From assembly GCF_040654195.1 (NCBI RefSeq), contig NZ_JBFAHM010000016.1:119336-183335 (forward strand): a stretch of DNA of 64,000 nucleotides, given 5' to 3'. This DNA comes from Hamadaea sp013361475. Its GTDB lineage: Bacteria; Actinomycetota; Actinomycetes; Mycobacteriales; Micromonosporaceae. A program made the translations under genes and the position numbers. Shown here in pieces: positions 17,165-25,899 of this stretch. The notes under the pieces were generated by a model. It ran no database searches. It was not told where the DNA came from and saw nothing but the letters and a program-made list of their open reading frames with translations. Position 1 is the stretch's first letter; the number at the start of each line of letters is the position of its first letter.

Positions 17165-19228
17165 GTGAAGAACACCCAACGCCTCGCCATAAGCGCGGCG
17201 ATCGCGGTCGGAGGCATGGTGGTCGCGGCAACCGCGGCAACCGCCGTCAGCCCGCCCGCAACCCCGGCGCCCGTAACCCCGGCCGCCGCCTCCGCACTGG
17301 CCGCCAACTCGGCGGCGAGCCTCGTGGCCGGCAAGCCGGCCTTCCTGCACGCGGGCAGCGAGGACAAGTTCGTTCAGCGGTCGGTCGTCTCCTCGGCCGG
17401 CCTTCAGTTCGTGCCCTACGAGCGGACTTACCGCGACCTGCGCGTCCTCGGCGGCGACTTCGTCATCGTGACCGACGCCAACGGCCAGGTCACCGCCACC
17501 TCGGTGGCTCAGGAGCAGGCCATCAACGGCCTGTCCACGACCCCGAAGCTGACCAAGGCGCAGGCGGAGAAGGTGGCCAAGGGCCAGCTCAAGACGGTCT
17601 CCGGCGTCGAGTCCACGGACCTGGTGGTCTACGCGCTCGACGGCGCGCCGCGCCTGGCGTACGAGTCGACCGTCCGCGGCACGAGTGCCGAGGGCGTCAG
17701 CCGCCTCACCGTCGACGTGGACGCGCTCACCGGCGCCGTGCTGAAGACCCGCGAGCGGGTCATGAACGGCTCCGGCACCGGCTGGATCAACGGCTCGGTG
17801 ACGATCAACACCACGCTGTCCGGCAGCACCTACTCGATGACCGATCCCTCCATGACCACTCTGAAGTGCCAGGACGCGTCGACCAACACGACGTTCAGCG
17901 GCTCGGACGATGTCTGGGGCAATGGCGTCGGCACCAACAAGGAGACCGGCTGCGTCGACGCGCTCTACGTCGCGCAGCAGGAGAAGGCCATGCTGAGCAG
18001 CTGGCTGGGCCGCAACGGCTTCAACGGCTCGGGCGGCGCCTGGCCGATCCGCGTCGGCCTCAACGACCAGAACGCGTACTACGACGGCACCCAGGTCCAG
18101 ATCGGCAAGAACACCGCCGGAAACTGGATCAGCTCGGCGGACGTCGTGGGCCACGAGCTGGGTCACGGCATCGACGACACCACCCCCGGTGGCATCTCCA
18201 ACGGCAACACCCAGGAGTTCGTCGCCGACGTCTTCGGCGCGGCCACCGAGGCGTACGCCAACAACCCGAACGACCCGCGGGACTACCAGGTCGGCGAGGA
18301 GATCAACCTCGTCGGCAGCGGCCCGATCCGATACATGTACAACCCGTCGCTCGCCGGTGACGACAACTGCTACTCCAGCAGCATCCCGGGCGAGGAGGTG
18401 CACGCGGCGGCCGGCCCCGGCAACCACTGGTTCTACCTGCTCGCCGAGGGCACGAACCCGACCAACGGCCAGCCCACGAGCAGCACCTGCAACGGCTCGT
18501 CCGGCCTGGTCGGCGTCGGCATCCAGACCGCCACGAAGATCATGTACAACGCGATGCTGATGAAGACGTCCACCAGCTCGTACCTGAAGTACCGCACCTG
18601 GACGCTGACGGCGGCCAAGGCGCTCGACGCGACCTGCGGTCTGTTCAACAAGACCAAGGCCGCGTGGGACGCGGTGAGCGTGCCGGCCCAGTCGGCCGAC
18701 CCGACCTGCACCGGCGGCACCCCGTCGCCGTCCCCGACCGCCACCGGCAGCCCGTCGCCGACCCCGACCGGCGGCACCTGCTCGGGCCAGAAGCTGCTCA
18801 ACCCCGGCTTCGAGTCCGGCTCGGCGAACTGGACGGCCACCTCGGGCGTCATCGACAGCAGCACCAGCCAGCCGTCGCACTCCGGCACCTACAAGGCCTG
18901 GCTGGACGGTTATGGCACCACGCACACCGACACGTTGCAGCAGGCCGTCTCGATTCCGGCCGGCTGCACGGCGACGCTGACCTTCTACCTGCACATCGAC
19001 ACGGCCGAGACGACCACGTCGACGCAGTACGACAAGCTCACGGTCACCGTCAACGGCGCCAGCGTGGCGACCTACTCCAACCTCAACAAGGCGGCCGGTT
19101 ACGTCCTGCGCACCGTCAACATCTCGGCGTACGCCGGCGGGACCGCGACCCTGAAGTTCACCGGCACCGAGGACTCCTCGCTGCAGACGTCGTTCGTCAT
19201 CGACGACACGGCGATCACCCTGTCCTGA
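17165..19228 (+). CDS. Secreted M4 (thermolysin-like) metalloprotease with C-terminal binding domain
   Basis: 687 aa. GTG at 17165 is chosen because of the Shine-Dalgarno GAGAGGGAA just before it and the signal peptide that begins there (1-28). An FTP/PepSY-type propeptide covers about 60-195, then the catalytic domain: VVGHELGHGID gives zinc ligands His330 and His334 with catalytic Glu331, and Glu351 in NTQEFVADVFG is the third ligand. A Pro/Ser/Thr linker (about 518-537) leads to a C-terminal jelly-roll domain beginning LLNPGFESGSANWT, typical of actinobacterial proteases and probably carbohydrate or cell-wall binding. Presumed to degrade extracellular protein alongside the M43 enzyme. Confidence 0.93.
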   Translation: MKNTQRLAISAAIAVGGMVVAATAATAVSPPATPAPVTPAAASALAANSAASLVAGKPAFLHAGSEDKFVQRSVVSSAGLQFVPYERTYRDLRVLGGDFVIVTDANGQVTATSVAQEQAINGLSTTPKLTKAQAEKVAKGQLKTVSGVESTDLVVYALDGAPRLAYESTVRGTSAEGVSRLTVDVDALTGAVLKTRERVMNGSGTGWINGSVTINTTLSGSTYSMTDPSMTTLKCQDASTNTTFSGSDDVWGNGVGTNKETGCVDALYVAQQEKAMLSSWLGRNGFNGSGGAWPIRVGLNDQNAYYDGTQVQIGKNTAGNWISSADVVGHELGHGIDDTTPGGISNGNTQEFVADVFGAATEAYANNPNDPRDYQVGEEINLVGSGPIRYMYNPSLAGDDNCYSSSIPGEEVHAAAGPGNHWFYLLAEGTNPTNGQPTSSTCNGSSGLVGVGIQTATKIMYNAMLMKTSTSSYLKYRTWTLTAAKALDATCGLFNKTKAAWDAVSVPAQSADPTCTGGTPSPSPTATGSPSPTPTGGTCSGQKLLNPGFESGSANWTATSGVIDSSTSQPSHSGTYKAWLDGYGTTHTDTLQQAVSIPAGCTATLTFYLHIDTAETTTSTQYDKLTVTVNGASVATYSNLNKAAGYVLRTVNISAYAGGTATLKFTGTEDSSLQTSFVIDDTAITLS

Positions 19229-19233
19229 CCAGG

Positions 19234-19271
19234 TGAGGATGGCCCGGCCGGGTTCGGCCGGGCCATCCTCA
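19234..19271. terminator. Strong bidirectional terminator
   Basis: Perfect 17-bp stem (19234-19250 with 19255-19271) and GGTT loop, placed 5 bp after the protease stop and 8 bp before the end of the convergent FAD monooxygenase gene. Confidence 0.85.
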
Positions 19272-19279
19272 TGTCCGGC

Positions 19280-20557
19280 TCAGCTGCCGAACGAGCGGGC
19301 GAATCGCCGTTTCCAGGGCGGTACCGCGCTCACCGCCCGCAGCACGGTCCGGAACATCGTGCGCCCCAACCGATGGGCACTGGCGGCCTGCCGGGCGTTG
19401 CGCAGCGACTGCTTGACCGCGGCGAAGCCGTAATCGCGCATCTGGCGCTCGTACTCCGCGACCGCGTCGTGCTGCGTCACCCGTCCCCGCTGAGCGGCGA
19501 TGAGCCGACGCCGCAACAGATCGGCGTCCCGCAGCGCGGTGTTCGCCCCGATGCCCGCCATCGGCGTCATGTTGTGGATCGCGTCGCCCAGCAACGTCAC
19601 CGGACCGGTCGGCCACGGGTCCACCGGCGTCGCCGACCGGATGCGGACGACGTTCACCGTCTCCGGGTCGGAGCCGCCGATCAGCTCCCGAAGCTCAGGC
19701 GACCAGTCTCGGGTCCGGTCGAGGATCAGCTTCGTCAGCGCCTCGCCGGTGTAATCCTCCATATCGGACGGAAATTGCGCCGAGGCGTCGGCGTACGCCC
19801 AGAAGGTGTAGTCGGCGGTGTTGTCGAGCAGGAAACCCTCGGGCAGGCTCACGTCGGGCGCGACGGTCCGGCGATCGTGCCGCCAGACGGCGGTGAAGAG
19901 GTTCCCCCGGCCGGCCGGGATGACCAGATTGGCGTCCCTGGTCAGCTGCTGCGGCAGCCGGGCCAGCGCGGCCTCGGTGAGCCGATGCTTGCCCGCGACG
20001 GCGGTCACGCCGGTGTCGATCCGGTCGGCGTGCGGCAGCAACTGCTTGCGTACGCGTGAATTGGCGCCGTCGGCCCCGACGAGCAGGTCCGCGGTCGCGC
20101 TGGAGCCGTCTTCGAAGTACGCCGTGACCCGCCCGTCCGCCGTGGTCTCGTAGTGGGTGAAGGTCTTGCCGAGGTGCAGGACGTCGTCGAGCCCGGACAG
20201 CAGCACCTGGCGCAGTGAGATGCGGCTGACGCCGTAGTGCTGCTCTGCCGGGTCGGGCGAAACCGCGATGTCGTCGTGCGAGATGTGCAGCAGGTTTTGG
20301 AACCGCTCCGTGGTGAAGCCGAAACCGCCGTCGCCGGTCGAGACGGTGTCGAGGAAGGCCTGCCAGGCGGGCGGCTCCAGGCAGTCGTGCAGCGCCCGGG
20401 AGCCGTGGGGGTTGATGTGGATGCGGTAGCCCTGCAGCCATTCGGTACGCGTGCGGGACCGCTCGTAGACCGCGACCGGGATGCCCGCTCGACGCAGGCC
20501 GTGCGCCAGAGCCAATCCGCCGATGCCGCCGCCGATGATCATGACCGTCTTGTTCAT
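19280..20557 (-). CDS. FAD-dependent aromatic-hydroxylase-type monooxygenase
   Basis: 425 aa from ATG 20557. Group A flavoprotein monooxygenase motifs: dinucleotide fold MIIGGGIGGLALAHGL at the N-terminus, the DG motif LLVGADGANSRVR and the GD motif VTLLGDAIHNMTPMAGIGA. Such enzymes hydroxylate aromatic or polyketide substrates with NAD(P)H and O2; the TetX/PHBH-like sequence does not reveal the substrate. An ATG 8 codons upstream (20581) is possible, but 20557 starts exactly at the conserved fold. Divergent from a TetR gene, with an operator-like repeat in the shared promoter region, so it is probably the target of that repressor. Confidence 0.9.
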   Translation of the reverse strand: MNKTVMIIGGGIGGLALAHGLRRAGIPVAVYERSRTRTEWLQGYRIHINPHGSRALHDCLEPPAWQAFLDTVSTGDGGFGFTTERFQNLLHISHDDIAVSPDPAEQHYGVSRISLRQVLLSGLDDVLHLGKTFTHYETTADGRVTAYFEDGSSATADLLVGADGANSRVRKQLLPHADRIDTGVTAVAGKHRLTEAALARLPQQLTRDANLVIPAGRGNLFTAVWRHDRRTVAPDVSLPEGFLLDNTADYTFWAYADASAQFPSDMEDYTGEALTKLILDRTRDWSPELRELIGGSDPETVNVVRIRSATPVDPWPTGPVTLLGDAIHNMTPMAGIGANTALRDADLLRRRLIAAQRGRVTQHDAVAEYERQMRDYGFAAVKQSLRNARQAASAHRLGRTMFRTVLRAVSAVPPWKRRFARSFGS

Positions 20558-20597
20558 GCGGCCAGTATTGACCGAACGCATGGCAGTTTCAAGTGTT

Positions 20598-20616
20598 TGT
20601 TTGATTAGATCAGACA
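20598..20616. promoter_or_regulatory. TetR-type operator between monooxygenase and TetR genes
   Basis: TGTTTGAT, TAG, ATCAGACA: 8-bp arms with one mismatch, midway between the two divergent start codons in an AT-rich stretch. Fits control of both genes by the adjacent TetR protein. Confidence 0.6.
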
Positions 20617-20652
20617 GTCATATGACACAGTCACATCGGTTACCCTCCCCCC

Positions 20653-21267
20653 ATGAGCCAGCCACGCCGATCACCTCGCGCCGAAGAGCGCAAGCGCGAC
20701 CCCGAGCGCACCCGGGAGCGCATCCTCGACGCCGCCCTCGTGGAGTTCGGCGAACACGGGTACGCCGGCGCCCGGATCAGCGCCATCGCGAGCCGAGCCG
20801 GGGTGAACCAGCAGCTCATCTCGTACTACTTCGAGGGCAAGGAGGGCCTCTATCGGGCGGTCGTCGGTCGCTGGCCGGAGCAGTCGGGCCCCGGCAACCA
20901 GCCCGACATGCCGATCCACGAGGTGGTCGGCAATTTCGTGCGGATGAACCTGGACAACCGCGCCTGGGCTCGGCTGCTCGCCTGGCAAGGGCTGACCAGC
21001 GGAGGCGAGACCGGAGCCGACGACGGATCCGGGCCGGATCCCTACTTCCAGGCGATCGTCGACGATGTCCGGCGACGGCAACGCGACGGGGAGCTCGCGG
21101 CCGACCTCGACCCGGCGTATGTGTTACTCGTGCTCTTCTCGGCGACGATGGCGCCGATCCTCCTGCCGCAGATCGCCCGGCAGCTGACCGGCCTGGACGC
21201 CGGCACGCCCGAATTCCTGGCCGCTTACACGGAGCAACTGCGACGCATCGTCGAGCATCTTGAGTGA
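20653..21267 (+). CDS. TetR family transcriptional regulator
   Basis: 204 aa. N-terminal TetR helix-turn-helix: RERILDAALVEFGEHGYAGARISAIASRAGVNQQLISYYFEGKEGLYRAVV (recognition helix VNQQLISYYF). The C-terminal ligand domain is helical (TetR_C_41-like region not certain). TACCCT sits 6 nt before the ATG without a Shine-Dalgarno. Divergent from the FAD monooxygenase, the expected target. The 3' end lies in a 21-bp tandem duplication, so the stop codon region was copied once. Confidence 0.92.
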   Translation: MSQPRRSPRAEERKRDPERTRERILDAALVEFGEHGYAGARISAIASRAGVNQQLISYYFEGKEGLYRAVVGRWPEQSGPGNQPDMPIHEVVGNFVRMNLDNRAWARLLAWQGLTSGGETGADDGSGPDPYFQAIVDDVRRRQRDGELAADLDPAYVLLVLFSATMAPILLPQIARQLTGLDAGTPEFLAAYTEQLRRIVEHLE

Positions 21268-21292
21268 TGAGTCGAGCATCTTGAGTGATGAG
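21251..21292 (+). repeat. Perfect 21-bp tandem duplication at TetR stop codon
   Basis: Units 21251-21271 and 21272-21292 are identical; the first contains the TGA of the TetR gene and each carries TGAGTGATGAG. A recent slippage duplication is the simplest reading. Confidence 0.85.
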
Positions 21293-21408
21293 TTGCTGAG
21301 CAGGCCAGCGGATCGCTAGGCTCTACACCTTGAGGCCGTGCGTCACGGCACAGCAAAGCAAGGCATCCGTCAACGCCGCCTATGCCATTAGAGCCACGGG
21401 AGCGCCAC

Positions 21409-23814
21409 TTGTCAAGCCCATCGCCCGAAAAGGCCGCCACTGCGACTCAGATCACCCCGGAGACGGACCCGGTCGCCGAGGAGCAGGCGGTCGTCACGAT
21501 GCTTTACGGCCACCTCGACGAGCTGCGCGAACAGGCCGATGAGCGGCTGGCGGCGGCGTTGCGGCAGACCGGCGGCACGCAACAGGAGCGCTCGCAGCGC
21601 GAAAGCGTCGTCGGAATGCACACCGAGCAGCAGGCCCAGTACGCCGCCGTCGAGAGTGGACTGGTCTTCGGCCGGCTGGACCTGGCCGCACCGGACGACG
21701 CCGACCCGGCCGGCACCACCCGGCACATCGGCCGCATCGGGATCTTCGACGAGGAGAACGACTTCGAGCCGCTGCTGCTGGACTGGCGCGCCCCGGCGGC
21801 CCGGCCCTTCTACCTGGCCACCGCGGCCGCGCCGGACGGCGTACGCCGTCGCCGGCACATCCGGACGCACGACCGGGACGTCATCGCCGTCGACGACGAA
21901 GTGCTCGACCTGACCGAGGCGGCCCACGGCGACCAGCACCCGCACGAGTCGCTGACCGGCGAGGCGGTGCTGCTGGCCGCACTGGGCGCGAAGCGTACGG
22001 GCCGGATGCGGGACATCGTCGAGACGATCCAGGCCGAGCAGGACCGCATCATCCGGGCCGATCTCAACGGCGTCCTCGTCGTCCAGGGCGGTCCCGGCAC
22101 CGGTAAGACCGCCGTCGCGTTGCACCGGGCGGCGTACCTGCTCTACACGCACCGACGGGAGCTGTCGAGCCGGGGCGTGCTCGTCGTCGGCCCGAACGCG
22201 ACGTTCCTGCGCTACATCGCCCACGTGCTGCCGTCGCTGGCGGAGACGGGGGTCCTCCTGCGTACGCAGGCCGACCTGTTCCCCGGCGTCCACGCCGGGC
22301 ACGAGGAGACCGACGCCGTCGCCGAGATCAAGGGCCGGCCGCAGCTGGCCGAGGTGCTGACCCAGGCGGTCCGCGATCGGCAGCGAGTGCCGGACGACTA
22401 CCTGGAGATCGTGATCGACCAGGATTCGCTGCGCCGGACCGTGCTGCGGCTCGATCGGGCGGTGGCCGAGGACGCGCGGGCGGCCGCCCGGGCGACCGGC
22501 AAGCCGCACAACCTGGCCCGGGACACCTTCGACACCGAGGTCATCCACGCGCTGTCCATGCAGCTCGCCGAGGACATCGGCACCGACCCGTACGCCGACG
22601 ACCCGCTCGGCGGCAACGACGCGCCCGGCGATCCGCTGCTGCTGGAGGAGGCCGATCTGGCGGAGTTCCGCCGCGAGTTGCGCGAGGAGCCCGGCGTACA
22701 GGCGGCGTTGGACTGGTGCTGGCCGATCCTGAGCCCGCAGCGGCTGGTCGCGGACCTGCTCGGCTCAGCGGAGCGGCTGGCGACGGCCGCCACGAGTCTC
22801 CCCGTCGAGGACCGGGCCAAGCTCTACCGGTCGCAGGGCGACGCCTGGACGCCGGCCGACGTGCCGCTGCTGGACGAGGCGGCCGAACTGCTGGGCGAGG
22901 ACGACCGGGACGCCCGCGCGCTCGCCGAACGGACCCGCCGGCAGCTCGACGCATACGCCGCGGGCGCGCTGCAGATCCTGCACGGCTCCCGCTCCATCGA
23001 CCTCGAGGACGAGATCGATCCGGAACTGCTGACCGCGGCCGACCTGCTCAACGCGTCCCGCCTCGGCGAACGCCAGGAGGAGATCGATCGGCGTACGGCG
23101 GCCGAGCGCGCCGCGGCGGATCGGCGCTGGGCGTACGGGCACATCATCGTGGACGAGGCCCAGGAGTTGTCGCCGATGGCGTGGCGGCTGCTCATGCGCC
23201 GCTGCCCGAGCCGGTCCATGACGGTCGTCGGGGACGTCGCGCAGACCGGCGTCATCGGTGGCGCGACCTCCTGGCAGGACGTGCTGGGCGCGTACGTCGC
23301 CGACCGCTGGCGGCTGACCGAGCTGACGGTGAACTACCGGACGCCGTCGGAGATCATGACGCTGGCCAGCCGGGTGCTCGCGGCCATCGACCCCACCATG
23401 CCGGTGCCGCGTTCGGTGCGCGACAGCGGCGAGCAGCCATGGCTGACCACTGTGGACGACGATGCCCTCGTCGGCGAGCTGACCCGCGCGGTCGAGACCG
23501 AGGCCAAGCTGGTCGACGGCGGGCGCGTCGGCGTCCTCGTCCCGGCGACGCGCCTGTCCACCTGGGGTCACGCGATCGCCGAAGCGGTGCGGGGCGTGGC
23601 CGTCGGCGATAAGTCCGATTTGGACGCCGACGTTGTCGTGCTCTCCGTCCGGCAGGCCAAGGGCCTGGAGTTCGACACCGTGATCGTCGCCGACCCCGGC
23701 GGCCTCGTCGCCGAGTCGCCGCGCGGGCTCAGCGACCTCTACGTCGCGCTCACCCGGTCGACGAACCGCCTCGGCGTACTCGCGCCCGGCGCCCTCCCGG
23801 CCGAACTGCAGTGA
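21409..23814 (+). CDS. helD: HelD-family RNA polymerase recycling ATPase (UvrD-like helicase fold)
   Basis: 801 aa. Superfamily 1 ATPase with the actinobacterial HelD layout: N-terminal coiled coil, the LLLDWRAPAARPFY segment, Walker A GGPGTGKT (about 227-234), Walker B IIVDEAQELSPMAW, motif III VVGDVAQTG and motifs V/VI (RQAKGLEFDTVIVAD, LYVALTRSTNRLGVL). HelD proteins bind core RNA polymerase, push DNA/RNA out and recycle stalled enzyme; the HelR relatives also lower rifampicin binding. Start is put at TTG 21409, because GGGAG lies 6 nt before it; ATG 21382 is an alternative. Its TGA lies inside the palindrome at 23812. No rifamycin-associated inverted repeat was seen upstream. Confidence 0.88.
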   Translation: MSSPSPEKAATATQITPETDPVAEEQAVVTMLYGHLDELREQADERLAAALRQTGGTQQERSQRESVVGMHTEQQAQYAAVESGLVFGRLDLAAPDDADPAGTTRHIGRIGIFDEENDFEPLLLDWRAPAARPFYLATAAAPDGVRRRRHIRTHDRDVIAVDDEVLDLTEAAHGDQHPHESLTGEAVLLAALGAKRTGRMRDIVETIQAEQDRIIRADLNGVLVVQGGPGTGKTAVALHRAAYLLYTHRRELSSRGVLVVGPNATFLRYIAHVLPSLAETGVLLRTQADLFPGVHAGHEETDAVAEIKGRPQLAEVLTQAVRDRQRVPDDYLEIVIDQDSLRRTVLRLDRAVAEDARAAARATGKPHNLARDTFDTEVIHALSMQLAEDIGTDPYADDPLGGNDAPGDPLLLEEADLAEFRRELREEPGVQAALDWCWPILSPQRLVADLLGSAERLATAATSLPVEDRAKLYRSQGDAWTPADVPLLDEAAELLGEDDRDARALAERTRRQLDAYAAGALQILHGSRSIDLEDEIDPELLTAADLLNASRLGERQEEIDRRTAAERAAADRRWAYGHIIVDEAQELSPMAWRLLMRRCPSRSMTVVGDVAQTGVIGGATSWQDVLGAYVADRWRLTELTVNYRTPSEIMTLASRVLAAIDPTMPVPRSVRDSGEQPWLTTVDDDALVGELTRAVETEAKLVDGGRVGVLVPATRLSTWGHAIAEAVRGVAVGDKSDLDADVVVLSVRQAKGLEFDTVIVADPGGLVAESPRGLSDLYVALTRSTNRLGVLAPGALPAELQ

Positions 23815-23884
23815 TCATCGCGTCAGCCATGCTGTATCAACGGACATTTCGTCGCGTGAAGCAGCATGGCTGGCGCAATGATCA
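23812..23884 (+). repeat. Dispersed palindrome family I, copy A (conserved loop)
   Basis: 23-bp arms (23812-23834, 23862-23884; 3 mismatches) ending TGATCA, around a 27-nt loop. Arms and loop are nearly identical to the element at 61094-61166, which lies in the opposite orientation: the loop shares AACGGACATTTCGTCGCGTG. The first TGA is the stop of the HelD gene. Between convergent genes. Confidence 0.85.
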
Positions 23885-23899
23885 CGCGCGAGGGCGAGC

Positions 23900-25252
23900 T
23901 CACAGCACGGTGAGGGCGACGACGCGGCGGCTCCACGGGCGGACGGTGACGCGTACCGTGTCGCCGGGCCGCCCGCCCAGCCCCGACGGCCGCGCCCAGG
24001 CCACCGTCCGGTCCCCCGAGCCGTCGTCCACAGCCAGGTAGGACCGGTCGGGGTCGTCCTTGCCCAGGACGGTCCCGGTCCATCGCTCCACCCACAAGAC
24101 CTGCGCGTCGAAGGTCCGGGTGATCGCCAGGTCCAGCATCGTGCGAATCAGCTTGTACGCACCCAGCAGCGCCAGCGGTATCCCCACCGCCACGAGGACG
24201 TCGTCCGCATAGGGCACGTCGACGCGGTCCCGCGCCCAGATCAGCAGTACGCCGATCCCGAGCGTGACGACGCCCTGCCGGACGAGCCGGGCGGTGGGCT
24301 TGCCGTACCGGGGCCACAGCCGTGGATAGCGGACGCGGACGCGATGCCATTCGCCGCCGAACGAGGACCAGACGCGTTTGCGGTCGCCGAGGCCGAGGTG
24401 CAGGACGCCGGTGACGACCCGGTTCACGCCGAGCGCCGCCCCGTAGGACAGATACCGATCCCACACCGCCACCGCCGACGGCGGCAGATCCGCGAAGGCC
24501 TCATGACCGCGCAGCCATCCGCGTACGCCGAGCCACCGGGCGGCCACCTCACGACCGGCCGGGGTGTCCCGTTCGCCCTGGTCGGCGGCGGCGGCCGAGC
24601 TGAAGACGCCGAGCGAGATCAGGAAGGCCGCGATCGCCGCCCCGACCGCACCACCGGTGTTGTCTCCCCCGCCCTCGGCGGGTTGCAAGGACAGCCAATG
24701 GAAGACCGCCCAGGCGATCACCACGGACGCTCCGGCCGCCAGCACCATCAGCCCGGTCACGAGGGCGGGCGGGAAACGCCGCTGGGACAGCCCGAGGCGG
24801 CGCGCCTCCGCGACGATCGCGCCCCGCAGCCGCTTGTCCCACGACTGGGCCTGACCCTGGTCGCGGAAGGTCAACGCGGACACCGGCAGGACGCCCCCGT
24901 GCGCGAGCTGCTTGACGCGATCGAGGATCTGCCGCTCGAACGGCAGTAATCCGGTGTCCGGCTCTTCGCGTACATGAATGGTTGTCTGAAGTGGATCGTC
25001 GCCGGGCTGGCGCAGCTCGAGGTGGCCGCGGGCCGCGAGGTCGACGAGCGTGGCCTCGCCCGCGTCCTCGGTGATCTCCCACCCGGCGGCGAGGAGGCTG
25101 ACGACCGCCGGGGGTTCGGTGCCGAGGTCTGGTGTGGACGGTGCGGCGTGGACGCCACGCGGCCGCGTGATCAGCCGGGCCAGCGCGAACGCGCCGTACC
25201 AGGCAGCGGTCGCCGCCGCCGCGAACCCGGCGTCGAGGAGGTGGACGTTCAT
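23900..25252 (-). CDS. DUF2207 family membrane protein
   Basis: 450 aa. An N-terminal hydrophobic segment is followed by a winged-helix-like region (PPAVVSLLAAGWEITEDAGEATLVDLAARGHLEL), which is the characteristic cytoplasmic part of DUF2207 proteins, then membrane segments at about 165-185, 205-225 and 325-365 and a soluble C-terminus. The large extracytoplasmic N-terminal domain of full-length DUF2207 proteins is missing, so this is a short form. Starts at the ATG overlapping the LemA stop (TGATG), and LemA plus DUF2207 is a recurring gene pair in bacteria; function unknown. Confidence 0.82.
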   Translation of the reverse strand: MNVHLLDAGFAAAATAAWYGAFALARLITRPRGVHAAPSTPDLGTEPPAVVSLLAAGWEITEDAGEATLVDLAARGHLELRQPGDDPLQTTIHVREEPDTGLLPFERQILDRVKQLAHGGVLPVSALTFRDQGQAQSWDKRLRGAIVAEARRLGLSQRRFPPALVTGLMVLAAGASVVIAWAVFHWLSLQPAEGGGDNTGGAVGAAIAAFLISLGVFSSAAAADQGERDTPAGREVAARWLGVRGWLRGHEAFADLPPSAVAVWDRYLSYGAALGVNRVVTGVLHLGLGDRKRVWSSFGGEWHRVRVRYPRLWPRYGKPTARLVRQGVVTLGIGVLLIWARDRVDVPYADDVLVAVGIPLALLGAYKLIRTMLDLAITRTFDAQVLWVERWTGTVLGKDDPDRSYLAVDDGSGDRTVAWARPSGLGGRPGDTVRVTVRPWSRRVVALTVL

Positions 25253-25824
25253 CAGAACCGGACCTGGACCGGACCCCGCTCCGCCCCCGCGGCCTCGAAG
25301 AATTCGGCTGTCCGGAACCCGGTGGCGCCGGCGACGAGGTTGGTCGGCAGCGACTCGACGGCGTTGTTCAGCGATTGCACGGCGGTATTGTAGAACTGCC
25401 GGGCGTAGGCGATCTTGTCCTCTGTGGAGGAAAGTTCCCGCTGCAGCGCCAGGAAGTTCTGATCCGCCTTAAGCTGCGGATAAGCCTCCGCCACCGCGAA
25501 GACTCGGCCCAGCGCCGCGGTCAGCGCGCCCTCGGCCGCCGATGCCCCGGCCACCCCCTGCGCCGCCATCGCGGCCGTCCGAGCCTGCGCGACCGCCTCC
25601 AACGTGCCGCGCTCGTGATCGGCGTAGCCGCGGACCGTCTCGACGAGGTTCGGGATGAGGTCGTGCCGGCGCTTGAGCTGCACGTCGGTCTGCGCCCAGG
25701 AGGCGCGGACCTGGTTGCGCAGCCGGACGAGCCGGTTGAACGCCGAGACGAACCAGACGACGAGCAGGACGACGAGCAGCGCGGCGACGACGCCGATGAT
25801 CACACCGGGGGACATGGCTTTCAT
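25252..25824 (-). CDS. LemA family protein
   Basis: 190 aa. One N-terminal membrane segment (about 7-28), then the LemA helical core: NRLVRLRNQVRASWAQTDVQLKRRHDLIPNLVETVRGY, AEAYPQLKADQNFLALQRELSSTEDKIAYARQFYN. LemA proteins are membrane-anchored helical bundles of unknown function. Start ATG 25824 is preferred by position of an AGG upstream; ATG 25815 is possible. Overlaps DUF2207 by one base, so the two are co-translated. Divergent from the ATP-dependent ligase gene. Confidence 0.9.
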   Translation of the reverse strand: MKAMSPGVIIGVVAALLVVLLVVWFVSAFNRLVRLRNQVRASWAQTDVQLKRRHDLIPNLVETVRGYADHERGTLEAVAQARTAAMAAQGVAGASAAEGALTAALGRVFAVAEAYPQLKADQNFLALQRELSSTEDKIAYARQFYNTAVQSLNNAVESLPTNLVAGATGFRTAEFFEAAGAERGPVQVRF

Positions 25825-25899
25825 GAAGCCTGTTGTAGACAGTCCCCGCAAGGGTCCGTTCGTCCTCGCGGACGCGCCGTTCGGGGCAGAATGCGGGGT

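Noticed and set aside
19280..20581. Longer start (20581) for the FAD monooxygenase
   Set aside because: Extra 8 residues precede the conserved fold and the 20557 ATG fits better; kept only as an alternative.
21293..21408. Rifamycin-associated element upstream of HelD
   Set aside because: Only a small GCCGTG/CACGGC repeat is visible; it does not match the published inverted repeat.
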